DNA from: Anaerotruncus sp.
GTDB lineage: Bacteria > Bacillota > Clostridia > Oscillospirales > Ruminococcaceae
DNA: 49,627 nucleotides
NCBI GenBank assembly: GCA_021770005.1
Contig: JAETRV010000018.1
Span: forward strand, 1-49,627
Direction of reading: 5' to 3'
Position numbers and translations under genes: made by a program. The notes beneath the pieces are model-generated. The model was not told where the DNA came from and did no database searches. It saw only the letters and a list, made by a program, of their open reading frames with translations. This document shows, in pieces, positions 23,348-32,691 of the stretch; position 1 is the first letter of the stretch; every line of letters starts with the position of its first letter.

Positions 23348-25060
23348 ATGGTAAGATCAATGTATTCCGGTGTTTCCGGCCTGCGTTCGCATCAGCAGCG
23401 GCTGGACGTCATCGGTAACAACGTTTCGAACGTCAACACCTACGGTTTCAAATCCAGCCGCGCCACCTTCCGCGACATGTTCTATCAGAACGTGCGCAAC
23501 GCGGCGCAGGGTACCTCCAGCCGCGGCGGTATCAACCCGTCCGCAATCGGTTACGGCGCGTCCCTCTCGAGCGTCGACCTGCTGATGGAGGTTTCTTCCA
23601 TGACCCCCACCGGCAACCCGCTCGATGTGGCGATTACCGGCGAGGGCTTCCTTCAGGTTATGGACAATGACGGAAATATCTTCTATACCCGCGCGGGGAT
23701 GCTCGACGTCGACCCCACCACCGGCTACCTCGTGGACGGCAACGGCTATTTTGTCCTCGGCACCCAGGCAAAGGACGCGACGGTTGGTATCGTCGGGCAG
23801 GAGCCGGGCACCAGCCGCATCAAGATCGAGCTGCCCACCCTTGACGCGAAACAGGCGTCGGTCACCAAGCAGATCGGCGGCAACGAATTCACCATGACCG
23901 CCAGCAACATCGGCGACGCGGGCAACGCAAGCATCAACTTCTCGCTCGCCTACGATATGCCTGCCGGCGAGAAGATCGAGGTAATCATCTCGGGCAACAA
24001 CATCGAGGTCAATGTCAACCCGAACGCGACCTTCGATAACCTCGGCGCGTTTATGGATCAGGTCAACAGCGCAATCACCGATAAGTTGGGGGAGACCCAT
24101 CCGGCGGGCACCTTTAATCTGACCATGGATCCACCGATCACCATGCCGAATACCGACGTCTATCCGAACGGCATCACCGGCGAGCAGCTCATCAAGAGCG
24201 ATTCCGGCCCGGTCGGCGGCGGGATCGTGCTGAGCGACGCCGCAAAGGATATCGGTATCCAGTTCATTGCCAAAAAATTGGGTTCCGCTTTCACCGCAGG
24301 GGATGCCCCCGACACGAAACCTGTTGACCCATTTGGGAAAGTGGAGATTTCTGTAAACGCCAATGACGCGACCCTCTGGGACGTTAAAGTCGGTGATTAT
24401 GAGCAGAAGGGTCTCACCCTTGCCGCGCTGACCGGCTCTTCGGGCGTCAAGCTCGAGAGGACTGCTGCCGCTGGCGGTGGCGGTGCAGGCGGCGGTGCGG
24501 CTACCACCGACCCGAACGACTATTTTGTCATCAGCATCCCGAAATCTTATTTGAAGTATGATGAAGCGACAGAGAAATATAGTCCGCCGGATGCAGCTGA
24601 CCAGGTTGAACTCGGAAGCGCGACCAAGCAGCGTCCGTCCGGAAACCTCGGCCTGAACGCGGGGTTCCAGCTGGAGGGCGGCACCGAGGGCGGCCCGCAG
24701 ACGATTATGAACATCACCGGGTTCGGCATCGGCGCGGACGGCACGCTGACCGGCCAGGCGGGCGGCGAGCGGCTGATCTTCGGGCGGATCGACCTTGCGA
24801 ACTTCGACAACCCCAAGGGCCTCCAGCAGAGCGGCAACAGCTACTTTGCCGAGACCCAGAACTCGGGCAAACCGCAGTATGCGGTGCCGGGCGAGGATGG
24901 CACCGGCGCGCTTAAGAACAGCGCGCTCGAGATGTCCAACGTCGACCTCGCGCAGGAGTTTTCGGATATGATTACCACCCAGCGCGGCTACCAGGCGAAC
25001 TCGCGGCTGATCACCGTTTCAGACACCATGCTCGAAGAGCTTATCAACTTAAAGCGGTAA
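23348..25060 (+). CDS. flgE: Flagellar hook protein FlgE, 570 aa
   Basis: FlgE forms the universal-joint hook. The N-terminus (MYSGVSGLRSHQQRLDVIGN followed by NVSNVNTYGFKSSRATF) is the rod/hook motif; the C-terminus (ALEMSNVDLAQEFSDMITTQ, then RGYQANSRLITVSDTMLEELI) is the matching hook coiled coil. The middle domain holds a Gly/Ala-rich loop (AAAGGGGAGGGAA) around residue 372. AAGGAG lies 11 bases upstream. A composite element follows the stop directly. Confidence 0.96.
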   Translation: MVRSMYSGVSGLRSHQQRLDVIGNNVSNVNTYGFKSSRATFRDMFYQNVRNAAQGTSSRGGINPSAIGYGASLSSVDLLMEVSSMTPTGNPLDVAITGEGFLQVMDNDGNIFYTRAGMLDVDPTTGYLVDGNGYFVLGTQAKDATVGIVGQEPGTSRIKIELPTLDAKQASVTKQIGGNEFTMTASNIGDAGNASINFSLAYDMPAGEKIEVIISGNNIEVNVNPNATFDNLGAFMDQVNSAITDKLGETHPAGTFNLTMDPPITMPNTDVYPNGITGEQLIKSDSGPVGGGIVLSDAAKDIGIQFIAKKLGSAFTAGDAPDTKPVDPFGKVEISVNANDATLWDVKVGDYEQKGLTLAALTGSSGVKLERTAAAGGGGAGGGAATTDPNDYFVISIPKSYLKYDEATEKYSPPDAADQVELGSATKQRPSGNLGLNAGFQLEGGTEGGPQTIMNITGFGIGADGTLTGQAGGERLIFGRIDLANFDNPKGLQQSGNSYFAETQNSGKPQYAVPGEDGTGALKNSALEMSNVDLAQEFSDMITTQRGYQANSRLITVSDTMLEELINLKR

Positions 25061-25066
25061 TCTGAT

Positions 25067-25612
25067 AAGGGTGCCGCCTATCGGCGGCAGGGGATGCGGG
25101 GAGTCCGCCCCCGCGCGGCGGGTCCCTTTTCGGATGCGCGAAAAGGGACGAAAAGCGCATTTAAGGGGCATGGGCGCGCGGCGTTTTGGAATCCAGACCA
25201 AAACGCCCCCACTCGCGGCTTTCTCGCGCAAGCGCGAAGCGCGGCTACGCCGCGACAGCCGCTCAGCGCGCCTCACAAGAGGGGCGGCAGCGCCCCCCTC
25301 TTGTGGAAACTCCCCCGGCAAGCTTTGTGCTCCGATCGGTTCGAGCACCGACGTGGAGGCGTTTTGCTTCTAGCCCGGGTCGAGTGGGCGAGGTTTGTCT
25401 GTCCAAAAAAACAGGTAGGGGCAGGCTCTGACATGCGTGTCGTTTCCGCCCTGCTCGAGGTGGGCCGGATTCCGGGGGAATCCATAAGGGGGGTGGAACC
25501 CCCGCTTATGTGTGCTTTTTATCTTGCTTTTTGCACAAGCAAAAAACAAGCCGTCCGCCCGGACGGGACCGGGCATTTTAGTGCCGCTTGCGGCACACCT
25601 CCCAGGCGGCGG
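25067..25612 (-). repeat. Composite hairpin element R7 (A forward, C reversed, D reversed)
   Basis: Same order as R8 but inverted. Module C closes with GGCGCGC (25173-25179) and GCGCGCC (25266-25272), a further fully compensated variant. Its apical hairpin is GGCGTTTTGG/CCAAAACGCC. Module D reversed ends with GCCCGG-ACGGGA-CCGGGC and the GTGCCGC/GCGGCAC unit. Confidence 0.85.
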
Positions 25613-25693
25613 CCGCAGAATGGCCGCCGCCCGCAGGCAAGCAGACATATTGGTTTGCAGATATGCCTGTTTGCCTGTGGAATTGCTGCAATT
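25613..25693 (+). promoter_or_regulatory. Hairpins in the flbD leader
   Basis: GGCGGCGGCC and GGCCGCCGCC form a 10-bp stem with a 7-base loop (about 25611-25637). An imperfect palindrome follows (CAGGCAA..ATAT with ATAT..TTGCCTG, about 25641-25680), and AATTGC-T-GCAATT lies at 25681-25693. They belong to none of the repeat modules. They could attenuate transcription or stabilise the flbD-motAB segment. Confidence 0.4.
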
Positions 25694-25736
25694 AGGGGCA
25701 GCGGAAAAATACGGGAAAGAAAGAAGGCTCATCCTT

Positions 25737-25928
25737 ATGATAGTTTTAACCAAGCTGCGCGGAGAGAGGTTCACCCTCAACTGCGACCTGATCGAGACGA
25801 TCACCGAAAACCCGGATACCACCATCCTGCTGACCAACGGCAGCCTGCATATCGTGAAGGAACCGATGCAGGAAGTGATTGATAAGACCGTCGCGTTTCG
25901 CAGGCGGATCTATACCCGGGAATTTTGA
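25737..25928 (+). CDS. flbD: Flagellar protein FlbD, 63 aa
   Basis: This short conserved protein precedes motA in many Firmicutes. The family core is visible: MIVLTKLRGERFTLNCDLIE, then ITENPDTTILLTNG and KEPMQEVIDKTVAFRR. The start is ATG 25737, placed by family alignment; GAAAGAAGG lies upstream. Its biochemical role is unsettled, possibly in stator or motor control. motA follows after 34 bases. Confidence 0.9.
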   Translation: MIVLTKLRGERFTLNCDLIETITENPDTTILLTNGSLHIVKEPMQEVIDKTVAFRRRIYTREF

Positions 25929-25962
25929 GTCCCATTTACCGGAGAAAGGATAGGGAATTTTT

Positions 25963-26811
25963 ATGGATTTAATGACTCTGATAGGGACCCTCGGCGCATT
26001 CGCAGTCTTGTTTTTCGGTATCGTTTTTGATAAGACCAACGGCCTCGTATTTGAGAACTTCCAGAACTTCTTTGACGTCCCGAGCTTGATTATCACGGTC
26101 GGCGGCGTTATCGCGGCTTTGATGCTCTCGTTTCCGGTGAAGATTTTCACCAAAATCCCCAAGCATATCAAGATCTGCCTGATGCCCAAAAAGTATATCC
26201 CGCAGGAGTACATCATGCAGATCGTCGACCTTGCGACCGAAGCGCGCATCAACGGCCTGCTCTCGCTCGAAACCAAGCTGGAGGAGACCAGCGACACCTT
26301 CTTAAAAAACAGCATGATGCTGGTGGTCGACGCGGTGGACCCCGAGAAGGTTAAAACATTGCTTGAAACCGAGCTGGATTACCTGGACGAGCGCCACGCA
26401 CAGGACCGCGGGTTCTACGACAAGGGCGCTTCCTACGGCCCGGCTTATGGTATGATCGGCACCCTGATGGGGCTTATCAACCTGCTCAAATCCCTCGACG
26501 ACCCGAGCAAGGTCGCGCCCGCGATGGCGGTTGCGCTGGTCACCACCTTCTATGGCTCAATCCTCGCAAACATGATCTTCCTGCCGATCTCGAACAAGCT
26601 GAAGGTCCGCCACGAGGAGGAATACCTCTGCAAGATGATCGTGGCCGAGGGTGTGCAGGCGATCCAGGCGGGCAACAACCCCAAATTCATCCAGGAAAAA
26701 CTCACCCAGCTGATCCCTGGCTACCTCGCCTCCAAGATGGAGGGCGCAGCCCCGGCGGGCGGCGGCGGAGACGACGGCGGCAAGGGCAAAAAGAAAGGCA
26801 AGAAAAAATAA
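25963..26811 (+). CDS. motA: Flagellar motor stator protein MotA, 282 aa
   Basis: MotA forms the pentameric outer ring of the stator ion channel with MotB. Four membrane segments are visible (residues ~5-23, ~38-56, ~160-180 and ~195-215), with the conserved TM3 stretch YGPAYGMIGTLMGLI. The cytoplasmic loop carries the torque region (ATEARINGLLSLETKL). The C-terminus is an unusual Gly/Lys-rich tail (GGGGDDGGKGKKKGKKK). AGAAAGGA lies 10-15 bases before the ATG. motB follows by 33 bases. Confidence 0.95.
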   Translation: MDLMTLIGTLGAFAVLFFGIVFDKTNGLVFENFQNFFDVPSLIITVGGVIAALMLSFPVKIFTKIPKHIKICLMPKKYIPQEYIMQIVDLATEARINGLLSLETKLEETSDTFLKNSMMLVVDAVDPEKVKTLLETELDYLDERHAQDRGFYDKGASYGPAYGMIGTLMGLINLLKSLDDPSKVAPAMAVALVTTFYGSILANMIFLPISNKLKVRHEEEYLCKMIVAEGVQAIQAGNNPKFIQEKLTQLIPGYLASKMEGAAPAGGGGDDGGKGKKKGKKK

Positions 26812-26844
26812 ACCATGCGTTTTGGAAAAGGCAGGTGAGCGACC

Positions 26845-27867
26845 ATGGCTAAAAAGCAGCGTGAGGAGCCGAATACTTCGGAATGGATGAATACCTATTC
26901 CGACCTTGTGACCCTTCTGCTCTGCTTCTTTGTACTGCTGTTCAGTATGTCAACGATCAACGCCGAGAAGTGGGAAAACTTCGTTAAGGCGTTCGCCAAC
27001 CCGGGTGATAAGACGATGCAGATCGTCATTGACGCGCTCGAGGACCAGGGCGACAAGCTGGCAAACCCGATGGGGGAATCGACGCCCGCGCAGAGCGATT
27101 CGATGCCCCGCACCGACCTCGAGCTACCCGCAAGCTTCGATGAGCTCTATGAATATATGAAGAGCTACGCCGAAGAGAACGGGCTGAGCGAATCGGTGCA
27201 GGTGAGCAAGGGCAAAAACACCGTTTATATCCGCTTCAAGAACAACCTCTTCTTTGACCCGGATAGCTCGGATATCCGCCAGGCGGCATATCCGGTGCTC
27301 GATTTCCTCGGCGACTGCCTGCATTCGGTCCAGGATGAGATCATGACCATCAACATCAACGGCCATACCGCCTCGGTCGCCAATGCGGAGTGGTACGCGG
27401 TTTCCGACTGGAGGCTCTCTTCCGAGCGCGCCAGCGAGATTGCGATCTACTTCGAGGAAAACGGCGAGGTGGAGCCGACGATCATGCGCCCGATCGGCTA
27501 CGGCAAAAACTACCCGGTCGAGAGCAACGATACCACCGAGGGCCGCGAGGCGAACCGCCGCGTGGATATGGTGATTGTGAGCAAGAACGCGGCGCTCAGC
27601 CCGGACGACCCGATGTATCAGGAGCTGGTCGGGCTGTTCGACCCGGGCGCGTTCCCCTCCTCGGCTTCCGCAGACGAGATCCTCGTCCCGCAGGATGCGT
27701 TTGAGGCGCTCGCGCAGCAGACCGCGCTGGACGCCGGGCTGGATGCCGACGACCTGATCGCGGCAGCCCCGGATAATACGCCGGAGACCAGCCCGGAGGC
27801 AGAGCCGGGCGGGATCGGGGTCAGCCCGGAACCCCCCGCTCCCCCGGATGGGGAGACTACAGAATGA
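26845..27867 (+). CDS. motB: Flagellar motor stator protein MotB, 340 aa
   Basis: MotB provides the ion-binding site and anchors the stator to peptidoglycan. A single membrane helix with the ion-binding aspartate D20 (TYSDLVTLLLCFFVLLFSMS) is followed by the plug region and an OmpA-like domain (residues ~125-245) with NINGHTAS, SSERASEIAIYF and GREANRRVDMVI. A ~75-residue acidic, Pro-rich tail is longer than usual. The 'YSDLVT' context does not let me decide between H+ and Na+. fliM starts 20 bases later, with no fliL between. Confidence 0.95.
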   Translation: MAKKQREEPNTSEWMNTYSDLVTLLLCFFVLLFSMSTINAEKWENFVKAFANPGDKTMQIVIDALEDQGDKLANPMGESTPAQSDSMPRTDLELPASFDELYEYMKSYAEENGLSESVQVSKGKNTVYIRFKNNLFFDPDSSDIRQAAYPVLDFLGDCLHSVQDEIMTININGHTASVANAEWYAVSDWRLSSERASEIAIYFEENGEVEPTIMRPIGYGKNYPVESNDTTEGREANRRVDMVIVSKNAALSPDDPMYQELVGLFDPGAFPSSASADEILVPQDAFEALAQQTALDAGLDADDLIAAAPDNTPETSPEAEPGGIGVSPEPPAPPDGETTE

Positions 27868-27887
27868 AGGAGCTGGATGATTAGCTT

Positions 27888-28964
27888 ATGGCAGAGCAAC
27901 TATCACAAGCACAAATTGACGCGCTGCTTGCCAAGATGAGCTCCGGAGAGGAAGTAGTCGAAGAGGAGACGCAGAAGGTCAAGGAGTACGATTTCAACTC
28001 CCCGAAAAAGTTTACCAAGGAACAGCTCAAGGCGCTCGACAGCATCCACGAAACGTTCGGCCGCCTGCTTTCCTCCCAGCTTTCAGGCATGCTGCGCAAC
28101 GTCTGCGACGTGCAGGTCATGCAGATCGAGGAGCAGCGCTATTATGAGTATAACAACTCGCTGCCGGACACTTCGCTTTTCGGGCTGATCAACTTCAAGC
28201 CGGAGGGTGAGCACTACAGCGACAGCATCCTCATCATGAATATGGATTCGGGGATCGGCTTTTATCTGATCGACCGGCTGCTCGGCGGCTCGGGCGAGCT
28301 TCACAACCTCACCCGCGACTATACCGAGATCGAGCTTGCGATTCTGGAGAACGTGCTCGGCAAGGTCGTGGTGAAGCTGCAGGACGCCTGGCGCAACAGC
28401 ATCGATTGTACCGCCAGGCTCACCAGCGTGGAGACCAACGCCCGTCTCTTGCAGGTAATCGCGCCGGAAGAGATCATCGTTATCGTGATGCTCAACGTCA
28501 AGATCGGCGACATGACCGCGCCCATGACGATCTGTATCCCCGCGGAGAGCCTCGAAGAGGTCATTGACAAGTTCAGCGTCAGGTATACCCGCACAAACAA
28601 CCGCAGGCTTGACCCGGATCACGAGCGGATCAAGAAGGAGATCCTCCTTCAGGGCGTCTGCAACACGGATATGAAGATTCAGGCGACTTTCGACCGGCTG
28701 GAACTCAAGCTCTGGGAGATCATGCAGCTCCAGCCGATGGATGTCATACCGCTGAACAAGCGGATCGACGACGATGTCGATATCACGCTTGGCGGGGTGC
28801 CCTGGTTCACCGCAAAGCTCGGTGAGCTGGACGACAAAAAGGCCATCAAGTTAAACCGCTGCATAAACCCGGTTGAGGAACCGGCCCTGCCCGGGGAGGA
28901 CCCGGAAGAGGACGGGGAGGACGCCGGGCTGGTCGGCAGCGAGATGAGAGAAACGAGGAAATGA
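27888..28964 (+). CDS. fliM: Flagellar motor switch protein FliM, 358 aa
   Basis: FliM forms the middle of the C ring and receives CheY. The N-terminal CheY-binding peptide (LSQAQIDALLAKMSSGE) is clear, followed by the CheC-like middle domain (residues ~45-235) and the C-terminal SpoA domain (VDITLGGVPWFTAKLGELDD). An acidic tail ends the protein. Length is normal. It is followed after 9 bases by fliY. Confidence 0.96.
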   Translation: MAEQLSQAQIDALLAKMSSGEEVVEEETQKVKEYDFNSPKKFTKEQLKALDSIHETFGRLLSSQLSGMLRNVCDVQVMQIEEQRYYEYNNSLPDTSLFGLINFKPEGEHYSDSILIMNMDSGIGFYLIDRLLGGSGELHNLTRDYTEIELAILENVLGKVVVKLQDAWRNSIDCTARLTSVETNARLLQVIAPEEIIVIVMLNVKIGDMTAPMTICIPAESLEEVIDKFSVRYTRTNNRRLDPDHERIKKEILLQGVCNTDMKIQATFDRLELKLWEIMQLQPMDVIPLNKRIDDDVDITLGGVPWFTAKLGELDDKKAIKLNRCINPVEEPALPGEDPEEDGEDAGLVGSEMRETRK

Positions 28965-28973
28965 GGGAAACCA

Positions 28974-30392
28974 ATGGGTGAAGCACAGACAAGCGTCCTT
29001 CTTGAGGACTGGGAGATAGACGCGATCGGCGAAATCCTGAATATCAGCATGGGTTCTTCAGCAACAGCGATTTCCAGCCTGCTCGACCGTCAGGTCATCA
29101 TCTCAACCCCCACGGTTGAGATGCGCACCTTCCGCAGCCTGGATTACGCGGCGCTCGAGCCTGCCATGCTGGTCAAGATCGAGTATGTCGAGGGCATCTC
29201 GGGCAATAACGTAATGATTTTCCGGCAGCGGGATATGCAGATCATCCTGAACCTGCTGATGGGCAACGAAGAGGAGCCGACCGACGACTTTGTCTTTGAT
29301 GAACTGAGCATGAGCGCGGCCTGTGAGGTCATGAACCAGATGATGGGCGCTGCGGCTACCGCGCTTTCCGAGTTTTTGAGCAAGGTGGTCAATATCTCCA
29401 CGCCGGTTGCGTCGGTCATTGATTCGGACGAAAACTATTATCAGTCGCTCGGCGCCGACGAAGGCTCCGAGATCGTCTCGATCTCGTTCCATATCTCGAT
29501 TGAGGGGGTCATGGACAGCGATTTCAGCAGCATCATGAGCTGCGAGCTGGTCAAGGACATCGTAACCTCGGTTTCGGGCCAGCAGGAACAGGAGATCGCG
29601 CAGGTGGAGATGCTGCCTTCCAACGCGGCGGCAGCACCGGCGCCGGCAGCACCGCAGCCCGAACCGGCTGCACCTCCGATGGGCTATCCTCCGCAGCAGC
29701 AGCCTGCGCCGGGGTATCCGCCCCAGCAGCCTGCCGCAGCGCAGCAGCCCGCGCCCGGCTATCCGCCCCAGCAGCCTGCCGCGGCACAGCAGCCTGCGCC
29801 GGGGTATCCGCCCCAGCAGCCTGCACCCGGCTACCCGCAGCAGGCCCCGGGCTATCCTCCGCAGCAGCCCGCGCCCGGTTATCCGCCCCAGCCGGATATG
29901 TCCGGCTACCAGCAGCAGCCTGCACCCGGCTATCCGCCCTATCCGCAGATGCCGCCCTATGGCTATCCGGCCTACCCGGGCTATCCTTACCCGCCCTACG
30001 GCTACGGGATGCCCCCCGAGGCCGCCGCGCTGCCCAACCAGGTGCTGAAACAGCCGCTCAACGTGCAGAACACCCAGTTCCCGGCGTTCGGCGTCCAGCA
30101 GACCGACAACCCCGCCTCCAATTCCAACATGGACCTTTTGATGGGGGTTTCGCTGGATGTGTCGGTTGAGATCGGGCAGACCAAGCGCAAGATCAAAGAT
30201 ATCATCGACTTTGGGCAGGGGACCGTCATCGAGCTGAACAAGCAGGCAGGCGCGCCGGTGGACATCGTGGTCAACGGCAGGCTGCTTGCGCGCGGCGATG
30301 TGGTGGTGATCGGCGACAACTTCGGCGTGCGCATCACCGAGATCGTCGGCACCAAAGAGCTGATGGAAAGCCTCAAGGCGGGCATCAACTGA
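28974..30392 (+). CDS. fliY: Flagellar switch protein FliY (CheC-like plus FliN domain), 472 aa
   Basis: FliY dephosphorylates CheY-P and completes the C ring. The N-terminal CheC-like domain (residues ~5-205) shows EILNISMGSSATAIS and SMSAACEVMNQMMGAAATAL; the second motif keeps E..N, but in the first the order IGEILNISMG is also E..N-like, so both phosphatase sites look intact. Residues ~219-345 are a very long low-complexity linker of repeated PAPGYPPQQ units. The C-terminal SpoA/FliN domain starts around residue 385 (LLMGVSLDVSVEIGQTKRKI). The linker is far longer than in typical FliY and corresponds to tandem DNA repeats at about 29690-29960. Confidence 0.94.
   Translation: MGEAQTSVLLEDWEIDAIGEILNISMGSSATAISSLLDRQVIISTPTVEMRTFRSLDYAALEPAMLVKIEYVEGISGNNVMIFRQRDMQIILNLLMGNEEEPTDDFVFDELSMSAACEVMNQMMGAAATALSEFLSKVVNISTPVASVIDSDENYYQSLGADEGSEIVSISFHISIEGVMDSDFSSIMSCELVKDIVTSVSGQQEQEIAQVEMLPSNAAAAPAPAAPQPEPAAPPMGYPPQQQPAPGYPPQQPAAAQQPAPGYPPQQPAAAQQPAPGYPPQQPAPGYPQQAPGYPPQQPAPGYPPQPDMSGYQQQPAPGYPPYPQMPPYGYPAYPGYPYPPYGYGMPPEAAALPNQVLKQPLNVQNTQFPAFGVQQTDNPASNSNMDLLMGVSLDVSVEIGQTKRKIKDIIDFGQGTVIELNKQAGAPVDIVVNGRLLARGDVVVIGDNFGVRITEIVGTKELMESLKAGIN
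29690..29965 (+). repeat. Tandem repeats within fliY coding for PGYPPQQ units
   Basis: Units such as CCGCCCCAGCAGCCTGC recur with small changes and encode about ten copies of a Pro-Gly-Tyr-Pro-Pro-Gln-Gln pattern. Copies differ mostly at third positions, which points to older duplication kept under protein-level selection, though unit-number change by slippage is likely. Confidence 0.8.
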
Positions 30393-30395
30393 CCC

Positions 30396-30417
30396 ACCGG
30401 GCGCGCTCCGCGCCCGG
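30396..30417 (+). promoter_or_regulatory. GC hairpin between fliY and cheY
   Basis: CCGGGCGCG pairs with CGCGCCCGG around CTC just after the fliY stop. No T tract follows (CAAAACCCC), so it is more likely an mRNA-processing or stabilising structure than a terminator. Confidence 0.4.
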
Positions 30418-30513
30418 CAAAACCCCGGAGAACCCCGCTTTTCAGCGGATCAGATATAGGAAGAATCTCAATGCTTACTTTCAGAACAGCTTTAGAAGGA
30501 GAGAATTTAGAAA

Positions 30514-30876
30514 ATGGATAAGAAAATCATGCTTGTGGATGACGCTGCATTTATGCGAATGACGATTAAAAACTGTCTGACCAAAGCGGGCTACACCAAC
30601 CTGGTCGAGGCGGGGGATGGTCAGCAGGCGGTCGACACCTTCGCGAAAGAGAACCCCGACCTCGTAATCATGGACATCACCATGCCCAACAAGGACGGCA
30701 TCCAGGCGCTTCAGGAGATCAAGGCCAACAACCCGGCCGCCAAGGTGGTCATGTGCTCGGCCATGGGCCAGGAAGCAATGGTCGTGCAGGCAATCCAGCT
30801 CGGCGCGCTCGACTTCATCGTCAAGCCGTTTAAGCCCGACCGCATCCTCCAGACCGTCTCGAAAATCCTCGGCTGA
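30514..30876 (+). CDS. cheY: Chemotaxis response regulator CheY, 120 aa
   Basis: CheY-P binds FliM/FliY and changes rotation. All receiver residues are present: D9-D10, phospho-acceptor D54 (VIMDITMP), the Thr/Ser switch region (VVMCSAMG) and Lys in FIVKPFKP. It is a stand-alone receiver of normal length. AGAAGGAGAG lies about 11 bases upstream. Its stop overlaps the fliO start (TGATG). The kinase CheA is not in this window. Confidence 0.96.
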   Translation: MDKKIMLVDDAAFMRMTIKNCLTKAGYTNLVEAGDGQQAVDTFAKENPDLVIMDITMPNKDGIQALQEIKANNPAAKVVMCSAMGQEAMVVQAIQLGALDFIVKPFKPDRILQTVSKILG

Positions 30877-31274
30877 TGCCATCCGGTTCTGCGCAGGGCG
30901 CCGCCTCTGTCCTGACAGTGTTCGGCGGCCTGCTGATGTTCCTGCTGGTGGTCGTGGCGGCGTGGGCCTGTACGCGTTTTGTGGGCAGGCGGTTTTCAGC
31001 CGGTGCGGGCGCGGGCAGCGGCAGGCTGCGGGTGGTCGAGCGGGTTGCGCTCGGGCCGGACCGCGCGTTGGTCCTGGTGCGGGCCGGGGGCCGGGTGTTC
31101 CTGGTCGGGTCGGCGCCGCAGCAGCTCACCCTGCTTGCCGAGCTGGACGCGGATGCGTTCCCGGAAAGCGGCGGGCAGCCGGAACCTGCCCCGGCCGATT
31201 TTGCGTCGCTCTTTGAGGCGGTGCGGCGGCAGGGGGGGAAGTTTAGGGGGAAGAAGGAAAAACCGGATGGATAA
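30876..31274 (+). CDS. fliO: Flagellar biosynthetic protein FliO/FliZ, 132 aa
   Basis: FliO assists assembly of the FliP export ring. One membrane helix (VLTVFGGLLMFLLVVVAAWA, residues ~12-31) is followed by a small cytoplasmic domain with the family pattern RLRVVERVALGPDRALVLVR and GRVFLVG. The tail is Pro/Lys-rich. The start overlaps the cheY stop by one base and the end overlaps fliP by 8 bases. Confidence 0.9.
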   Translation: MPSGSAQGAASVLTVFGGLLMFLLVVVAAWACTRFVGRRFSAGAGAGSGRLRVVERVALGPDRALVLVRAGGRVFLVGSAPQQLTLLAELDADAFPESGGQPEPAPADFASLFEAVRRQGGKFRGKKEKPDG

Positions 31275-32079
31275 GGTCAACGAAAACAGAAAGGTCCTCA
31301 AAAAACAGCTCCGGCGGTTCGGGATTTCTGCCCTGGTAACGCTGGTGCTGGCTGTGGCCTGTCTTTCTCTGCATGCGTTCGCTGCGCCGATGGTCACCCT
31401 CGACCTTGGCAGCGGCGATGGGGCCGGAAGTTCCTTCGGTATCCTCGAGATGCTTTTTACGCTGGTTTTGATCGCGCTTGCGCCTTCTCTGCTCATCATG
31501 ATGACCAGCTTCACCCGGATCATCATTGTGCTCTCGTTCCTGCGCAACGCGATGGGAACCCAGCAGTCTCCGCCCAACCAGGTTCTGATTGGGCTTGCGC
31601 TCTTTTTAACCCTCTTTATCATGTACCCGGTGTTCAGCCAGATCAACGACCAGGCTTACCAGCCCTACAGCCGCGGGGAGATTACCCGTACCGAGGCGGT
31701 GGAACGGGGCGCGCGCCCGCTCAAAGAGTTCATGGTGCGCCAAATCTACACCGACGACGCGGCCATGTTCCTTTCCATTGCGAACGAGCGGCGTCCGGAG
31801 GAGGAGTGGATCACCATCCCTGAGGACCTCACCGACCTCAGCTTTGAGATCGTCGTCCCCGCTTTCATCACAAGCGAACTCAAACGCGCGTTCCTGATCG
31901 GCTTTTTGATCTTCCTCCCGTTCCTCATCATCGATATGGTCGTTTCAAGCACCCTCATGTCAATGGGTATGGTCATGCTGCCGCCCTCGATGATCTCGCT
32001 CCCATTTAAGATTATGATGTTTGTCCTCGTGGATGGCTGGGGGCTGCTGCTCGGCAACCTGGCGCGCAGCTTCCATTAA
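31267..32079 (+). CDS. fliP: Flagellar export gate protein FliP, 270 aa
   Basis: FliP forms the core of the export gate. A cleavable signal peptide (to about AFAAP, residue ~38) and four membrane segments are seen, with family stretches MTSFTRIIIVLSFLRNAMGT, QQSPPNQVLIGLALFLT and FLIIDMVVSSTLMSMGMVML. Start ATG 31267 lies inside fliO after GAAGGAAAA. A composite element directly follows and separates it from fliQ, normally its neighbour. Confidence 0.96.
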   Translation: MDKVNENRKVLKKQLRRFGISALVTLVLAVACLSLHAFAAPMVTLDLGSGDGAGSSFGILEMLFTLVLIALAPSLLIMMTSFTRIIIVLSFLRNAMGTQQSPPNQVLIGLALFLTLFIMYPVFSQINDQAYQPYSRGEITRTEAVERGARPLKEFMVRQIYTDDAAMFLSIANERRPEEEWITIPEDLTDLSFEIVVPAFITSELKRAFLIGFLIFLPFLIIDMVVSSTLMSMGMVMLPPSMISLPFKIMMFVLVDGWGLLLGNLARSFH

Positions 32080-32081
32080 GG

Positions 32082-32650
32082 CGTGCAGCGGCGCAGCACC
32101 TTGCTTTTTTCAATCAGTGTGCCGCAAGCGGCACGATGATGCCCGGTCCCGTCCGGGCGGACGGCTTGTTTTTTGCTTGTGCAAAAAGCAAGGTAAAAAG
32201 CACACATAAGGGGGAGACCCCTTATGTATCCCCCGGAATCCGGCCCACCTCAGGCAGGGTGGAAACGACACGCATGTCAGAGCCTGCCCCTACCTGTTTT
32301 TTTGGCTAGACAGGCCTCATCCACTCGACCCGGGCTGAGACGCAAGACCCCACTATATGGATGCTCGATCGGATGGAAGCACTCAATCCCGGAAGGGTGG
32401 GGCACACGGGGAGGGGGCGCTGCCCCCTAGCCCGTGAGGCGCATCCTGCCCGAGCGTCGCGCGCAAGCGCGCTTCGGGCTGAAAGCCCGAGAAGCGAAGG
32501 GCGTTGTTTTGGTCGGGATTCCAAAACAACATGCGCCCCATGCCCCTTAAATGCACTTTTGGTTCCTTTTCGTGCATCCGAAAAGGAACCCGCCGCGCGG
32601 GGGCGGACACCCCGCATAACTGTGCCGGTTACGGCACAAAAAAGCAAGAT
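32082..32650 (+). repeat. Composite hairpin element R8 (D, C forward; A reversed)
   Basis: Begins 3 bases after the fliP stop with GTGCAGCGGCGCAGCAC. Module C is closed by GGCGCAT (32438-32444) with ATGCGCC (32531-32537) and its apical hairpin is GTTGTTTTGG/CCAAAACAAC. A reversed ends with GTGCCG-GTTA-CGGCAC. It is the mirror arrangement of R7. Confidence 0.85.
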
Positions 32651-32691
32651 ACTTCGCAGATGTATGATGTAGAAAGAAAGGTGGTGGTTTT

